Assembly (NCBI GenBank): GCA_947375085.1
Contig: CANCEQ010000114.1
Span: 1-9,852, forward strand
Direction of reading: 5' to 3'
Source: Flavobacteriales bacterium
Lineage (GTDB): Bacteria > Bacteroidota > Bacteroidia > Flavobacteriales > Crocinitomicaceae
Length of the DNA: 9,852 nt
In this document: positions 1 through 5,322 of the stretch, one piece after another
Position numbering within the stretch: the stretch's first letter is position 1
Layout of the letters: the number at the start of each line of letters is the position of its first letter
Notes under the pieces: model-generated
The model's input: the letters and a program-made list of their open reading frames with translations, nothing else
Told to the model about the DNA's origin: nothing
Databases searched by the model: none
Position numbers and translations under genes: made by a program

Positions 1-483
1 GCCTATTTCTCCAGTGTACAATGAATCTTTTTTACAGACTGATGAATTATATTCATTAGAACATGCCTCATACGTCAGATAATCATAAATTACAGGAATA
101 ATTTCCTTTCCATTTTTATTAATCATCCCACTCTTATTACCGATTTCAATGAGTATGTTCTCGTGGTAACCAAACAATGTAAGCGTTGTCGTTTTATTAA
201 GTCCTGTAAATTCATCGTATTTAGCTGAAGTTATTTCCTCTCCATAGATATTGATTAATCCAAATTTTTTGTTTTTCGAATATATCGCGCATACGATGAT
301 TGGATTTTTAGAAATTGTATCAAAAGCAGAGACAATATCATAACCTCTTTCTTTAATTAAAGATTCTAATTTTGCTTTCTCGATAACTTCTCCTTTACTA
401 TTTAATTTAAATGCAGTTTGAGAAATAAGGCTCGAGCTTATAATACTGGTAAATAGAAATATAACAAGTTTAATTTTTCTCAT
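1..483 (-). CDS. Secreted WG-repeat protein, C-terminus beyond the window
   Basis: Reading leftward from an ATG at 483, 161 codons stay open to the window edge, so the 3' end is missing. Residues 1-22 form a signal peptide (MRKIKLVIFLFTSIISSSLIS, then QTA), predicting export to the periplasm or cell surface. Two units of the form 'GLIN..G.EI....YDEF' are visible, at about residues 74-92 (FGLINIYGEEITSAKYDEF) and 118-136 (SGMINKNGKEIIPVIYDYL). This is the WG-repeat pattern, a beta-rich repeat common in exported Bacteroidota proteins of unknown role. The leader contains no clear Shine-Dalgarno site, as usual in this phylum. The repeat family is a fairly safe call; no biological function can be assigned. 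Confidence 0.8.
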   Translation of the reverse strand, partial: MRKIKLVIFLFTSIISSSLISQTAFKLNSKGEVIEKAKLESLIKERGYDIVSAFDTISKNPIIVCAIYSKNKKFGLINIYGEEITSAKYDEFTGLNKTTTLTLFGYHENILIEIGNKSGMINKNGKEIIPVIYDYLTYEACSNEYNSSVCKKDSLYTGEIG

Positions 484-572
484 AGTCGAACAGTTAAAGT
501 GCTTTAAATGTAAAAATAAAAATGTTTTAATTTAGGAGTGGGAAATTATTTGATACATTTTAAACATATAGT

Positions 573-612
573 CAAAAAAAAAGCATCTATCTTTCGATAA
601 ATGCTTTTTTGT
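573..612. terminator. Hairpin terminator, A- and T-flanked on both sides
   Basis: AAAAAGCAT and ATGCTTTTT pair around an inner TATC/GATA stem with a TTTC loop and one C/A mismatch. An A run on the left and a T run on the right would allow termination in both directions. It lies upstream of the leftward WG-repeat gene and just before the gene remnant that follows, so it probably insulates the two. Confidence 0.65.
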
Positions 613-617
613 GATGA

Positions 618-787
618 TTTCCAAATTTAATAAGTATTAAAGAAAATAAAGAACTTTTTGCAACAGCATTAAAGATAAAAGGGATATCATACCACGGAAA
701 CTTTCGTTATTTAAGCTAAAACCTCCTTATCAATTAGTTGGAAGAAGATATGGAGTAGTTTTTGCTATGTATAGTGAGGGATTATAG
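618..787 (+). pseudogene. Decayed gene remnant, C-terminal part with a frameshift; possibly SOUL heme-binding family
   Basis: No intact gene is present, but two adjoining plus-strand frames read like protein. One gives 'ENKELFATALKIKGISYHGNFRYL' and stops at about 717. Shifted by one base, the reading continues 'LKLKPPYQLVGRRYGVVFAMYSEGL' to TAG at 785-787. Joined, they give 'I.Y.GNFRYL.L..PYQL.GRR', which resembles from memory the C-terminus of Bacteroidota SOUL-type heme-binding proteins ('Y.G.FR.LGYN.P....RRNE'). No start codon or upstream domain is visible, so this would be a 3' fragment with a frameshift. The remnant status is more secure than the family. Confidence 0.35.
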
Positions 788-830
788 ATTATAATATTTG
801 AGGAGCTCTAATTGTTCTTAATTATAATCT
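786..830. repeat. 10-bp inverted repeat in intergenic DNA
   Basis: AGATTATAAT at 786-795 is matched by ATTATAATCT at 821-830, with a 25-base loop. The arms are AT-only apart from one G:C pair, and no T run follows, so it is not a convincing terminator. The rest of the gene-free stretch 484-972 holds the gene remnant at 618-787, two terminators and AT-rich DNA with nothing else recognisable. Confidence 0.3.
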
Positions 831-869
831 TTTCCTCTTTAATAAATATAATTTTGAATAATTTCATTG

Positions 870-912
870 AAAAACAAAAAGCCGAATATTTCTTGTCGGC
901 TTTCTGAATTGT
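870..912 (-). terminator. Terminator of the leftward lipoprotein operon
   Basis: AAAGCCGA (878-885) pairs with TCGGCTTT (896-903) around a 10-base loop. Read on the minus strand, the stem is followed by a T-rich tract (complement of AAAAACAAAAA). It lies 60-100 bases beyond the stop of the leftward lipoprotein gene ending at 973, the expected place for the operon's terminator. Confidence 0.7.
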
Positions 913-972
913 TTTTTTAAAAATATTAATATTTAATATTTTTTGGGGGTTCAATTTTATTATTAAATTAAA

Positions 973-1425
973 TTACCACCATGCAACAATTTTAATTGTA
1001 ACATTTCCAGGAGAGTCAGGGGTAGTCAAGTCTGAATCTGAACAGGATATAACAACTTTTCCTTCACTAATTTCAGCTTGAAAGTATGAAGAATAACTTG
1101 AAGAGATAGAGTAAGCGAAAGGTAATTCTACCCAACCTACTCCATCAAAAAGCAATACGCTATATGAACCTCTTTCGATAACTTCTTTAGTTAATGATGG
1201 CCATGTTATAGTACTTAAATAATATGGGTCATTCAGTGTCCAATTTGCATCAGTTAATGTAATTTGAGTACTTGAATGATACATGCATGAACCATCTTCT
1301 AGTTTTGCATATTTGTTGTAATTTTCTGCTTTAGTATCCATACAACCTGCTTTCATTTTTTTACAAGATTGTGTTGTTATCAAAATACAACTAAATAGTA
1401 ATGCAATTTGAATTGTTTTTCTCAT
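973..1425 (-). CDS. Small lipoprotein with a 'CxDxxAxNYNxxAxxEDGSC' motif
   Basis: The 150-residue product starts with a lipoprotein signal (MRKTIQIALLFSCILITTQS, then C21), so it should be lipidated and held in an envelope membrane. Residues 28-49 form the motif 'CMDTKAENYNKYAKLEDGSC', a short Cys-bracketed segment found in many exported Bacteroidota proteins. The rest (about 55-150) alternates polar and aromatic residues as in a beta-sandwich, including 'SYSVLLFDGVGWVELPFAYS', and ends in AWW. The start at 1425 is preceded by an A/T-rich leader typical of the phylum. It is the second gene of a leftward pair, 28 bases after its neighbour's stop. No specific function is recognised. Confidence 0.85.
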   Translation of the reverse strand: MRKTIQIALLFSCILITTQSCKKMKAGCMDTKAENYNKYAKLEDGSCMYHSSTQITLTDANWTLNDPYYLSTITWPSLTKEVIERGSYSVLLFDGVGWVELPFAYSISSSYSSYFQAEISEGKVVISCSDSDLTTPDSPGNVTIKIVAWW

Positions 1426-1453
1426 ATTTTTTTAATTTTATTTATTTTGAATA

Positions 1454-1744
1454 TTATTTAACTTGTATTTCACTTGATTTAATTGGAGTCCCTTCAACCT
1501 TCCATAACCAAAAAGGTAAGTCATATACTACTCCGTCAACCAAAGCATCTGAACCTAACCCACCTTTTTGAATAGCTTTATCCATTGCTCCTTTTACTGA
1601 AAAAGCAACTCCTGATTGTCTTGGATATTCTTTCTTAAAATCAATAGATACATTTTTAGAGCTAATAATTGTAAAATCAACTAACCTACAGCTCGAAAAA
1701 GAAAGCATAGTTAGGGCTCCTAAAAATAAAATTGTTTTTCTCAT
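1454..1744 (-). CDS. Small lipoprotein, TRL-like in appearance, function unknown
   Basis: The 96-residue product has a clear lipobox: MRKTILFLGALTMLSFSS, then C19. It continues 'RLVDFTIISSKNVSIDF' and has a C-terminal half with 'GAMDKAIQKG...DALVDGVVYDLPFWLWKVEGTPIK'. Small Bacteroidota lipoproteins with this 'D.T.IS.KN ... A.D.AI..G..DALVDGV ... VEGTP.K' layout are familiar as hypothetical or TRL-like proteins; I recall the pattern but not a proven role. Its N-terminus (MRKTI) is nearly the same as that of the following gene. It is the first gene of the leftward pair and has a TACATTTG promoter box about 30 bases upstream. Confidence 0.85.
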   Translation of the reverse strand: MRKTILFLGALTMLSFSSCRLVDFTIISSKNVSIDFKKEYPRQSGVAFSVKGAMDKAIQKGGLGSDALVDGVVYDLPFWLWKVEGTPIKSSEIQVK

Positions 1745-1773
1745 AATTTTTTGATGTTTAAATTAAATTTTGA

Positions 1774-1781
1774 CAAATGTA
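1774..1781 (-). promoter_or_regulatory. Bacteroidota -7 box for the lipoprotein operon
   Basis: On the minus strand this reads TACATTTG, a match to the TAnnTTTG -7 consensus of Bacteroidota sigma factor. It gives a leader of about 20-25 bases before the ATG at 1744. No good -33 TTTG is visible, so the call rests on the -7 box and its position. Confidence 0.45.
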
Positions 1782-1790
1782 TAAATTAAA

Positions 1791-1818
1791 ACCCATAGGT
1801 ATATTAAAACATACCCAT
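1791..1818. promoter_or_regulatory. Candidate operator between divergent genes
   Basis: GGTAT (1798-1802) and ATACC (1811-1815) form an inverted repeat, and ACCCAT occurs twice in direct orientation at 1791-1796 and 1813-1818. The cluster sits between the leftward lipoprotein operon and the rightward XRE regulator, where that regulator could control itself and its neighbours. Binding is inferred from position and symmetry only. Confidence 0.35.
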
Positions 1819-1861
1819 TTTATTTTTGATAAACCTCAACATTGTTGTAAAAGAAATAAAG

Positions 1862-2080
1862 GTGGAGGAATCAGAGTTTTTATTATTAATAGGCAGAAAT
1901 ATAACGAAGAATAGAAAATTAAAAGGATTAACTATTAAAGAGTTTGGTTATTTATGTGATATTGAAAAATCTAATTTAATCCCTATTGAGAAGGGTAGAA
2001 AGAATATAACCGCATTGACAATGCTTAAAATCGCAAATGCTCTTGAAATTGAGGTTAAAACATTATTTGAGGTTCAATAA
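1862..2080 (+). CDS. XRE-family helix-turn-helix transcriptional regulator
   Basis: A compact one-domain DNA-binding protein. The whole 72-residue product fits the HTH_3/XRE fold: 'EEFLLLIGRNITKNRKLKGLTIKEFGYLCDIEKSNLIPIEKGRKNITALTMLKIANALEIEVKTLF', with the turn and recognition helix around DIEKSNLIPIEKGR. I chose the GTG at 1862 because relatives begin close to 'M.EE.FL..LG.NI..'; an in-frame TTG at 1826 would add 12 residues. No strong ribosome-binding site decides between them. It is divergent from the lipoprotein operon and has a possible operator just upstream. It lies outside the integrated element, so it is probably a host regulator. Targets are unknown. Confidence 0.8.
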   Translation: MEESEFLLLIGRNITKNRKLKGLTIKEFGYLCDIEKSNLIPIEKGRKNITALTMLKIANALEIEVKTLFEVQ

Positions 2081-2089
2081 GATTGAACT

Positions 2090-2182
2090 ATGATAATAGA
2101 AGTTTTGAGAGGATATTTTAAGTCAAAGACTTTTGATTATTTAAAAAATAATCAAATTGTTTGGCCAATGTTTGACCTTTAA
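2090..2182 (+). pseudogene. Possible DUF2442-like C-terminal fragment (30 codons)
   Basis: A 30-codon reading frame from ATG at 2090 to TAA at 2180-2182 encodes 'VLRGYFKSKTFDYLKNNQIVWPMFDL'. Its end resembles the C-terminal half of DUF2442 domains ('..F..L.d..yFk.....tivWpnG.DL'), proteins often found beside XRE regulators in toxin-antitoxin-like loci. It follows the XRE gene by only 9 bases. At about half the usual domain length it would be a remnant, or a chance frame; support is weak. Confidence 0.25.
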
Positions 2183-2184
2183 AT

Positions 2185-2221
2185 AAAAAAGCCTTGTAAA
2201 ATATATTTACAAGGCTTTTTT
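2185..2221. terminator. Strong bidirectional terminator; native terminator of the tRNA-Arg locus
   Basis: A perfect 10-bp stem, GCCTTGTAAA (2191-2200) and TTTACAAGGC (2206-2215), with an ATATA loop, an A6 run on the left and a T8 run on the right. On the plus strand it ends the XRE transcript. On the minus strand it directly follows the tRNA 3'-end copy at 2224-2237, so before insertion it was probably the terminator of the leftward tRNA transcript. Confidence 0.8.
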
Positions 2222-2237
2222 TTGTGATCCCGTTTGG
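2218..2237. repeat. attL: left copy of the 20-bp attachment core
   Basis: Identical to 9698-9717. Only 13 bases of tRNA 3' end plus the trailing sequence are kept here, followed by GTC where the tRNA has ATT, so this is the displaced tRNA fragment left by integration. The host terminator directly precedes it. Confidence 0.85.
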
Positions 2238-2364
2238 GTCAAAACTAATTATCAATACTTAAATCAAGATTTACATAAACACCTATAAAAACTCAATAAA
2301 TTCAATGCTTTAAAGAAGTGGTTTTAATAAGTATTCCTAATCGAATATAAGTATTAATTAAATA

Positions 2365-2385
2365 TGTGGGGAATATGTGGGGAAA
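2365..2385 (+). repeat. Left copy of the terminal tandem TGTGGGGAA repeat
   Basis: Two TGTGGGGAA units spaced 11 bases apart; the 21-bp segment is identical, in the same orientation, to 9637-9657 near the right end. The G runs stand out in this AT-rich DNA. It starts 127 bases inside attL and covers the -33 region of the integrase promoter. Arm-type binding sites for the integrase N-terminal domain are the natural reading, with repression of the integrase gene as a possible second effect. Confidence 0.65.
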
Positions 2386-2389
2386 ACAT

Positions 2390-2397
2390 TATATTTG
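2390..2397 (+). promoter_or_regulatory. -7 promoter box of the integrase gene
   Basis: TATATTTG is an exact match to TAnnTTTG. Transcription would begin near 2403, giving a leader of about 15 bases before ATG 2418. This supports 2418 over the in-frame ATG at 2364, which lies upstream of the promoter. The tandem G-rich repeat occupies the -33 position instead of a TTTG. Confidence 0.55.
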
Positions 2398-2417
2398 AGT
2401 ATTCAATTACTTATAAT

Positions 2418-3725
2418 ATGGCGACTTTAAAATATCTAATCAAAGGAAAAAACGAACTTTCAACTATTTATGTAAGATTGAGAGATGGAAGAAAAACAGA
2501 TTTAACAGTTTCAACTGGATATTTTATTAATCCTAAATATTGGAGTGATGCAAAAGGAACGTTAAAACCAATTGGAGAAAATCAAGAAAAATTAAACTTA
2601 CTAAATGATTTAAACGGATTACAAAGAAAAATTGAAGATTGTTTAAATACTGACAAAGGGAGTGGAATAGAAATAAACAAAGAATGGTTTGAATTTGTAA
2701 TTGAAAAGTATAAGAATCCATCTTTAGAAGAAAAACACGAATATTTAAGACAACTTCTAAATGATTACAGAAATGAGATGAAAGTTAAAATCAATCTCAA
2801 AACAAGGAAACCAATTTCACAGGCTACAATAAGAAATTTCAACACTACTGTTTCAAGACTTGAAAAATTTGAAAAGTATAAAAAGAAACGTTATTTAATT
2901 AATGAAATTGATTTAACCTTTCATAGTGACTTTATTAGATATGAAAAGAATGTTCTTACACTTGCTCAAAATAGTATTAGTAAAGACATTAAGCAAATAA
3001 AAACAGTTTGCACAGATGCGAGAGATAAAGGTTATGCAATCAATGAACAAGTACTTTCAAGAAAATTTCACGCACCAACAGAACCGACACTTTTTGTCAC
3101 AATTACAGAGGATGAAATAAAACGAATCAAATTATTTAAAGGAGCTGATTATTTACAAAATGCGAGGGATTGGTTAATTATAGGTTGTTGGACTGGTTGC
3201 CGTGTAGGGGATTTAATGCAATTGACAAATAATAATATTTTAGTAACTCCCAAAGGACAAAGATTTATTAGATACACTCAAAGCAAAACAAACAAACAAG
3301 TTGACATTCCTATTCATACTGATATACAAGAGATTTTAGACCGTTTAGGAAACTTTCCTAGACCTATATCAGACCAACGTTTTAATGAGTGGATAAAATT
3401 GGTATGTCAACACGAAGACGTTAAAATAAATGATTTAGTACACGGAACAAGACAAAACCCCGATACTCATTTAAAAGAAGTTGGTACATTTGAGAAATGG
3501 CAATTAATTCGCTCTCACACTTGCCGTCGTTCATTTGCTACTAATCATTATAATAAGTTACCTAATAAACTTATAATGGCGGTTACAGGTCACGCAACAG
3601 AAAGAATGTTACTTAATTACATAGGAGAAACAGAAAACGAACATATCGACGACTTTTTAAGTGTGTGGGCAAATGATAAACAAGAAGAAAAGAAAGTTGT
3701 TGAATTGAATAAAAAAGTAGAATGA
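2418..3725 (+). CDS. int: Tyrosine recombinase/integrase of the element
   Basis: A 435-residue tyrosine recombinase that should integrate and, with a directionality factor, excise the element at tRNA-Arg. Residues 1-95 are the arm-DNA-binding domain typical of Bacteroidota integrases (MATLKYLIKGKNELSTIYVRLRDGRKTDLTVSTG). About 105-210 is the SAM-like core-binding domain and 225-420 the catalytic domain. All active-site residues are present: R262 (GCWTGCRVGDL), K290 (QSKTNK), H367 and R370 (SHTCRRSF), H392 (TGHAT) and nucleophile Y401 (LLNYIG). Start 2418 is chosen over an in-frame ATG at 2364 because families of this type begin MATLK and because the extra 18 codons would be encoded by a terminal repeat and the promoter. 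The stop overlaps the next gene's ATG by four bases. Confidence 0.95.
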   Translation: MATLKYLIKGKNELSTIYVRLRDGRKTDLTVSTGYFINPKYWSDAKGTLKPIGENQEKLNLLNDLNGLQRKIEDCLNTDKGSGIEINKEWFEFVIEKYKNPSLEEKHEYLRQLLNDYRNEMKVKINLKTRKPISQATIRNFNTTVSRLEKFEKYKKKRYLINEIDLTFHSDFIRYEKNVLTLAQNSISKDIKQIKTVCTDARDKGYAINEQVLSRKFHAPTEPTLFVTITEDEIKRIKLFKGADYLQNARDWLIIGCWTGCRVGDLMQLTNNNILVTPKGQRFIRYTQSKTNKQVDIPIHTDIQEILDRLGNFPRPISDQRFNEWIKLVCQHEDVKINDLVHGTRQNPDTHLKEVGTFEKWQLIRSHTCRRSFATNHYNKLPNKLIMAVTGHATERMLLNYIGETENEHIDDFLSVWANDKQEEKKVVELNKKVE

Positions 3726-4588
3726 ACGAAGAGTTAAATACTAAAAAGGAATTTGAATTTTACATAGACTTATGTGATATGATCGAACTAATTAAAGAGA
3801 ATTATGTTAAATTAGAATTGAAAATATCAAAAAAAGATTCCATTAAAAACACTACAATAATTAAAGGATTTAAAAGAATATGGATGTTTTCTTACTTCTT
3901 TACAAACGAAGATTTAAAAGTATATCCTTATGGATTTATGAGAGTTGTAATTGAATCATTTGCAAAAAACATTTCAAAATCAAAATTAGATTCATTATGT
4001 AATTATGATGTGTTTCTTGATTCTATAAATGATATAAATAATTGGTTTGATGAGTTTTATGATAAAAGTGAAGAGATTACGAAATTATTAATTAAAGAAA
4101 TGCCAAATGTCTATGAATTAAATGAGGATTATAACTCATTAAAAAAACATAAAAAAGATTTAATTAATTATGATTATTCAGTCAAACAACATTTAGGGAT
4201 TGAAAAGATTGATTCTTTAGATTTTTTCATTAAACATATTGACGAACAACAAAAATATCTAACATACAAATCAAGTCAAATTATAAAAGAGAAAGTTGTT
4301 ATTGAAGAATCAATTAAACACCCTTTTAAAAGTGACGATATTTATTACGTATTTCAATATTTAGATAAATATTTTAAATCTAACAGTAAAGCTAAATACA
4401 CTTACATTTTTGATTTTATAAAAGATAATTTAGAGAATACCTTAAATGAAACATTGTATTTTGATTTTATCATTTCAACGAAACAAATTGATATGGTTAA
4501 TAGAGCACAGGCGACGGCTATAAATCAGAAAAAGAAAGATTTGGTTCGTAATCTTTATCTAGATTACTCTAATAATACTAAAAAATAG
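3722..4588 (+). CDS. Unknown 288-residue protein coupled to the integrase gene
   Basis: I do not recognise this protein. It is soluble in appearance: no signal peptide, no membrane segment, rich in Lys, Asp, Glu, Asn and aromatic residues, and probably mainly helical. 'YIDLCDMIELIKENYVKLELKIS' near the start and 'SLDFFIKHIDEQQKYLTYKSSQIIKEK' at about 165-191 look like amphipathic helices. The C-terminal third (198-280) contains 'HPFKSDDIYYVFQYLDKYFKS' and a basic end 'NQKKKDLVRNLYLDYSNNTKK'. No HTH or nuclease motif is visible. The ATGA overlap with the integrase stop implies translational coupling and one mRNA. A role in integration control or a cargo function are both possible. RteC, a regulator in other Bacteroidota elements, was considered but does not match. 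Confidence 0.85.
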   Translation: MNEELNTKKEFEFYIDLCDMIELIKENYVKLELKISKKDSIKNTTIIKGFKRIWMFSYFFTNEDLKVYPYGFMRVVIESFAKNISKSKLDSLCNYDVFLDSINDINNWFDEFYDKSEEITKLLIKEMPNVYELNEDYNSLKKHKKDLINYDYSVKQHLGIEKIDSLDFFIKHIDEQQKYLTYKSSQIIKEKVVIEESIKHPFKSDDIYYVFQYLDKYFKSNSKAKYTYIFDFIKDNLENTLNETLYFDFIISTKQIDMVNRAQATAINQKKKDLVRNLYLDYSNNTKK

Positions 4589-4621
4589 AAAACTGCTAGA
4601 AAACCGTTAGAAAACCGTAAC
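4586..4621. repeat. Three 11-bp repeats upstream of the replication operon
   Basis: TAGAAAACTGC, TAGAAAACCGT and TAGAAAACCGT run in tandem from 4586 to 4618, starting with the stop codon of the previous gene. The phased cores AACTGCTAG, AACCGTTAG and AACCGTAAC begin at 4591, 4602 and 4613. The last is identical to an iteron in the origin at 7805 and 7856. With one helical turn per unit, a protein could bind all three on one face of the DNA, just upstream of the next gene's promoter. Confidence 0.6.
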
Positions 4622-4643
4622 TATTTAATATTAAGATAGATAG

Positions 4644-4671
4644 ACCTTTGATAAAATTAATATTCAAAGGT
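4644..4671 (+). promoter_or_regulatory. Inverted repeat over the promoter and leader of the HTH gene
   Basis: ACCTTTGA (4644-4651) and TCAAAGGT (4664-4671) are a perfect 8-bp inverted repeat with a 12-base AT-only spacer, ending one base before the ATG at 4673. The left arm contains a TTTG that could belong to a degenerate -7 box (preceded by TAGACC). It is a good candidate operator for the HTH protein encoded next; alternatively a leader hairpin that hides the start. Confidence 0.5.
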
Positions 4672-4672
4672 A

Positions 4673-4966
4673 ATGGAACAATTAAAATTTATTCAAGTCA
4701 CGCCGAATGAACTGGCGAACTTAATTTCAGAAACTGTAAAATCTGAAATTCAAGAACTTTCAAAACAATTGAAAGGAACACAACCAACCACAGAAAGTAA
4801 AGAGTTTTTAAATCGGAAAGAAACCGCCGAACTTTTTGGAGTTAGCCTACCAACTATTCATCTATGGCAAAATAACGGAATACTTAAAGTTTACAAAATG
4901 TCTAACAGATGTTTTTTTAGATACTCTGAATTATTAGACACACTTTACAATTCTAATCGTTCGTAG
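4673..4966 (+). CDS. Helix-turn-helix protein, excisionase/AlpA-like (HTH_17)
   Basis: The 97-residue product has a helical N-terminus (about 1-35, 'TPNELANLISETVKSEIQELSKQL'), a linker, then a MerR/excisionase-type HTH at about 44-92: 'EFLNRKETAELFGVSLPTIHLWQNNGILKVYKMSNRCFFRYSELLDTL'. 'RKETAELFGVSLPTIHLW' is the turn plus recognition helix, and 'NRCFFRYSELL' matches the family wing ('g...rf...el'). In integrative elements this kind of protein acts as recombination directionality factor or as transcriptional switch. It is the first gene of the regulator/replication operon and ends two bases before the next start. Upstream repeats and the inverted repeat at its start suggest regulation. The domain is clear; which of the two roles applies is not. 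Confidence 0.85.
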   Translation: MEQLKFIQVTPNELANLISETVKSEIQELSKQLKGTQPTTESKEFLNRKETAELFGVSLPTIHLWQNNGILKVYKMSNRCFFRYSELLDTLYNSNRS

Positions 4967-4968
4967 TT

Positions 4969-5322
4969 ATGAAATATCAAAAGAAAAGGGGCAACGAAAA
5001 CCGCACCCCTCAAAATTCAATTTCCTCAACTGGCGAAAGTTTCAGAACAAATCAAATATACAAAAATCTTTCTTTTAACGAACAATTTAAACGGTTGGAT
5101 TTCAAGTTTTTTCAAGGTTGTTATACAATGAAACAAGTTTCTATTCTAACAAAAATAGATAGGGCAAATATTTGTAGATACATAAGTAAAAGAAAAAAAA
5201 CGAATAGTATTTATTTAGTGAAATACGGAATTTGTCCAATTACTAAACATTCAGGAGTTGGATTTTATACAACTAACAAAGAATTGTTTCACTCATTAAT
5301 TCAGATTAATAATGGAAAGTAA
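4969..5322 (+). CDS. Small predicted DNA-binding protein with an HTH
   Basis: The 117-residue product has a polar, basic, probably disordered N-terminus (1-40) and a predicted HTH at about 52-75, 'YTMKQVSILTKIDRANICRYISKRKK'. A wing-like segment follows, 'NSIYLVKYGICPITKHSGVGFYTTNKELF'. Similar small proteins ('RANICRY... GICPI(S/T)KH.. YLTTN..LF') recur next to replication genes in Flavobacterium mobile elements; this is recalled, not searched. It starts two bases after the HTH_17 gene's stop, and its own stop overlaps the replication gene by 11 bases, so the three are translated from one mRNA. It may regulate or assist replication initiation, including by binding iterons. That role is an inference. 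Confidence 0.8.
   Translation: MKYQKKRGNENRTPQNSISSTGESFRTNQIYKNLSFNEQFKRLDFKFFQGCYTMKQVSILTKIDRANICRYISKRKKTNSIYLVKYGICPITKHSGVGFYTTNKELFHSLIQINNGK

Larger units (their letters stand above)
2254..2403. repeat. Scattered RAGTATT heptamers in the left arm
   Basis: AATACTT at 2254-2260 (inverted), AAGTATT at 2329-2335 and 2349-2355, and GAGTATT at 2397-2403 lie within 150 bases between attL and the integrase start. They could be binding sites for the integrase or the excisionase-like protein. In DNA this AT-rich some copies may be chance. Confidence 0.3.

Noticed and set aside
2224..2237. A second tRNA gene at the left boundary
   Set aside because: Only the last 13 bases of the tRNA are present and the following sequence has no T loop, anticodon arm or D arm; it is the attL remnant.
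2364..2417. Upstream ATG extending the integrase by 18 residues
   Set aside because: This stretch is the terminal tandem repeat plus the -7 promoter box, and relatives start at MATLK, so the extra residues are very unlikely to be translated.
2533..2721. A 62-codon minus-strand open frame inside the integrase gene
   Set aside because: It is antisense to well-conserved integrase coding sequence and encodes a Leu/Phe-rich string expected from AT-rich complement; no promoter or domain.
3722..4588. RteC-type regulator of conjugative transposons
   Set aside because: Position in a Bacteroidota element suggested it, but the RteC motifs (such as 'YYRTG..LD..YF.R' and the C-terminal 'RK..RTKFLD.L...L..RM') are not present.
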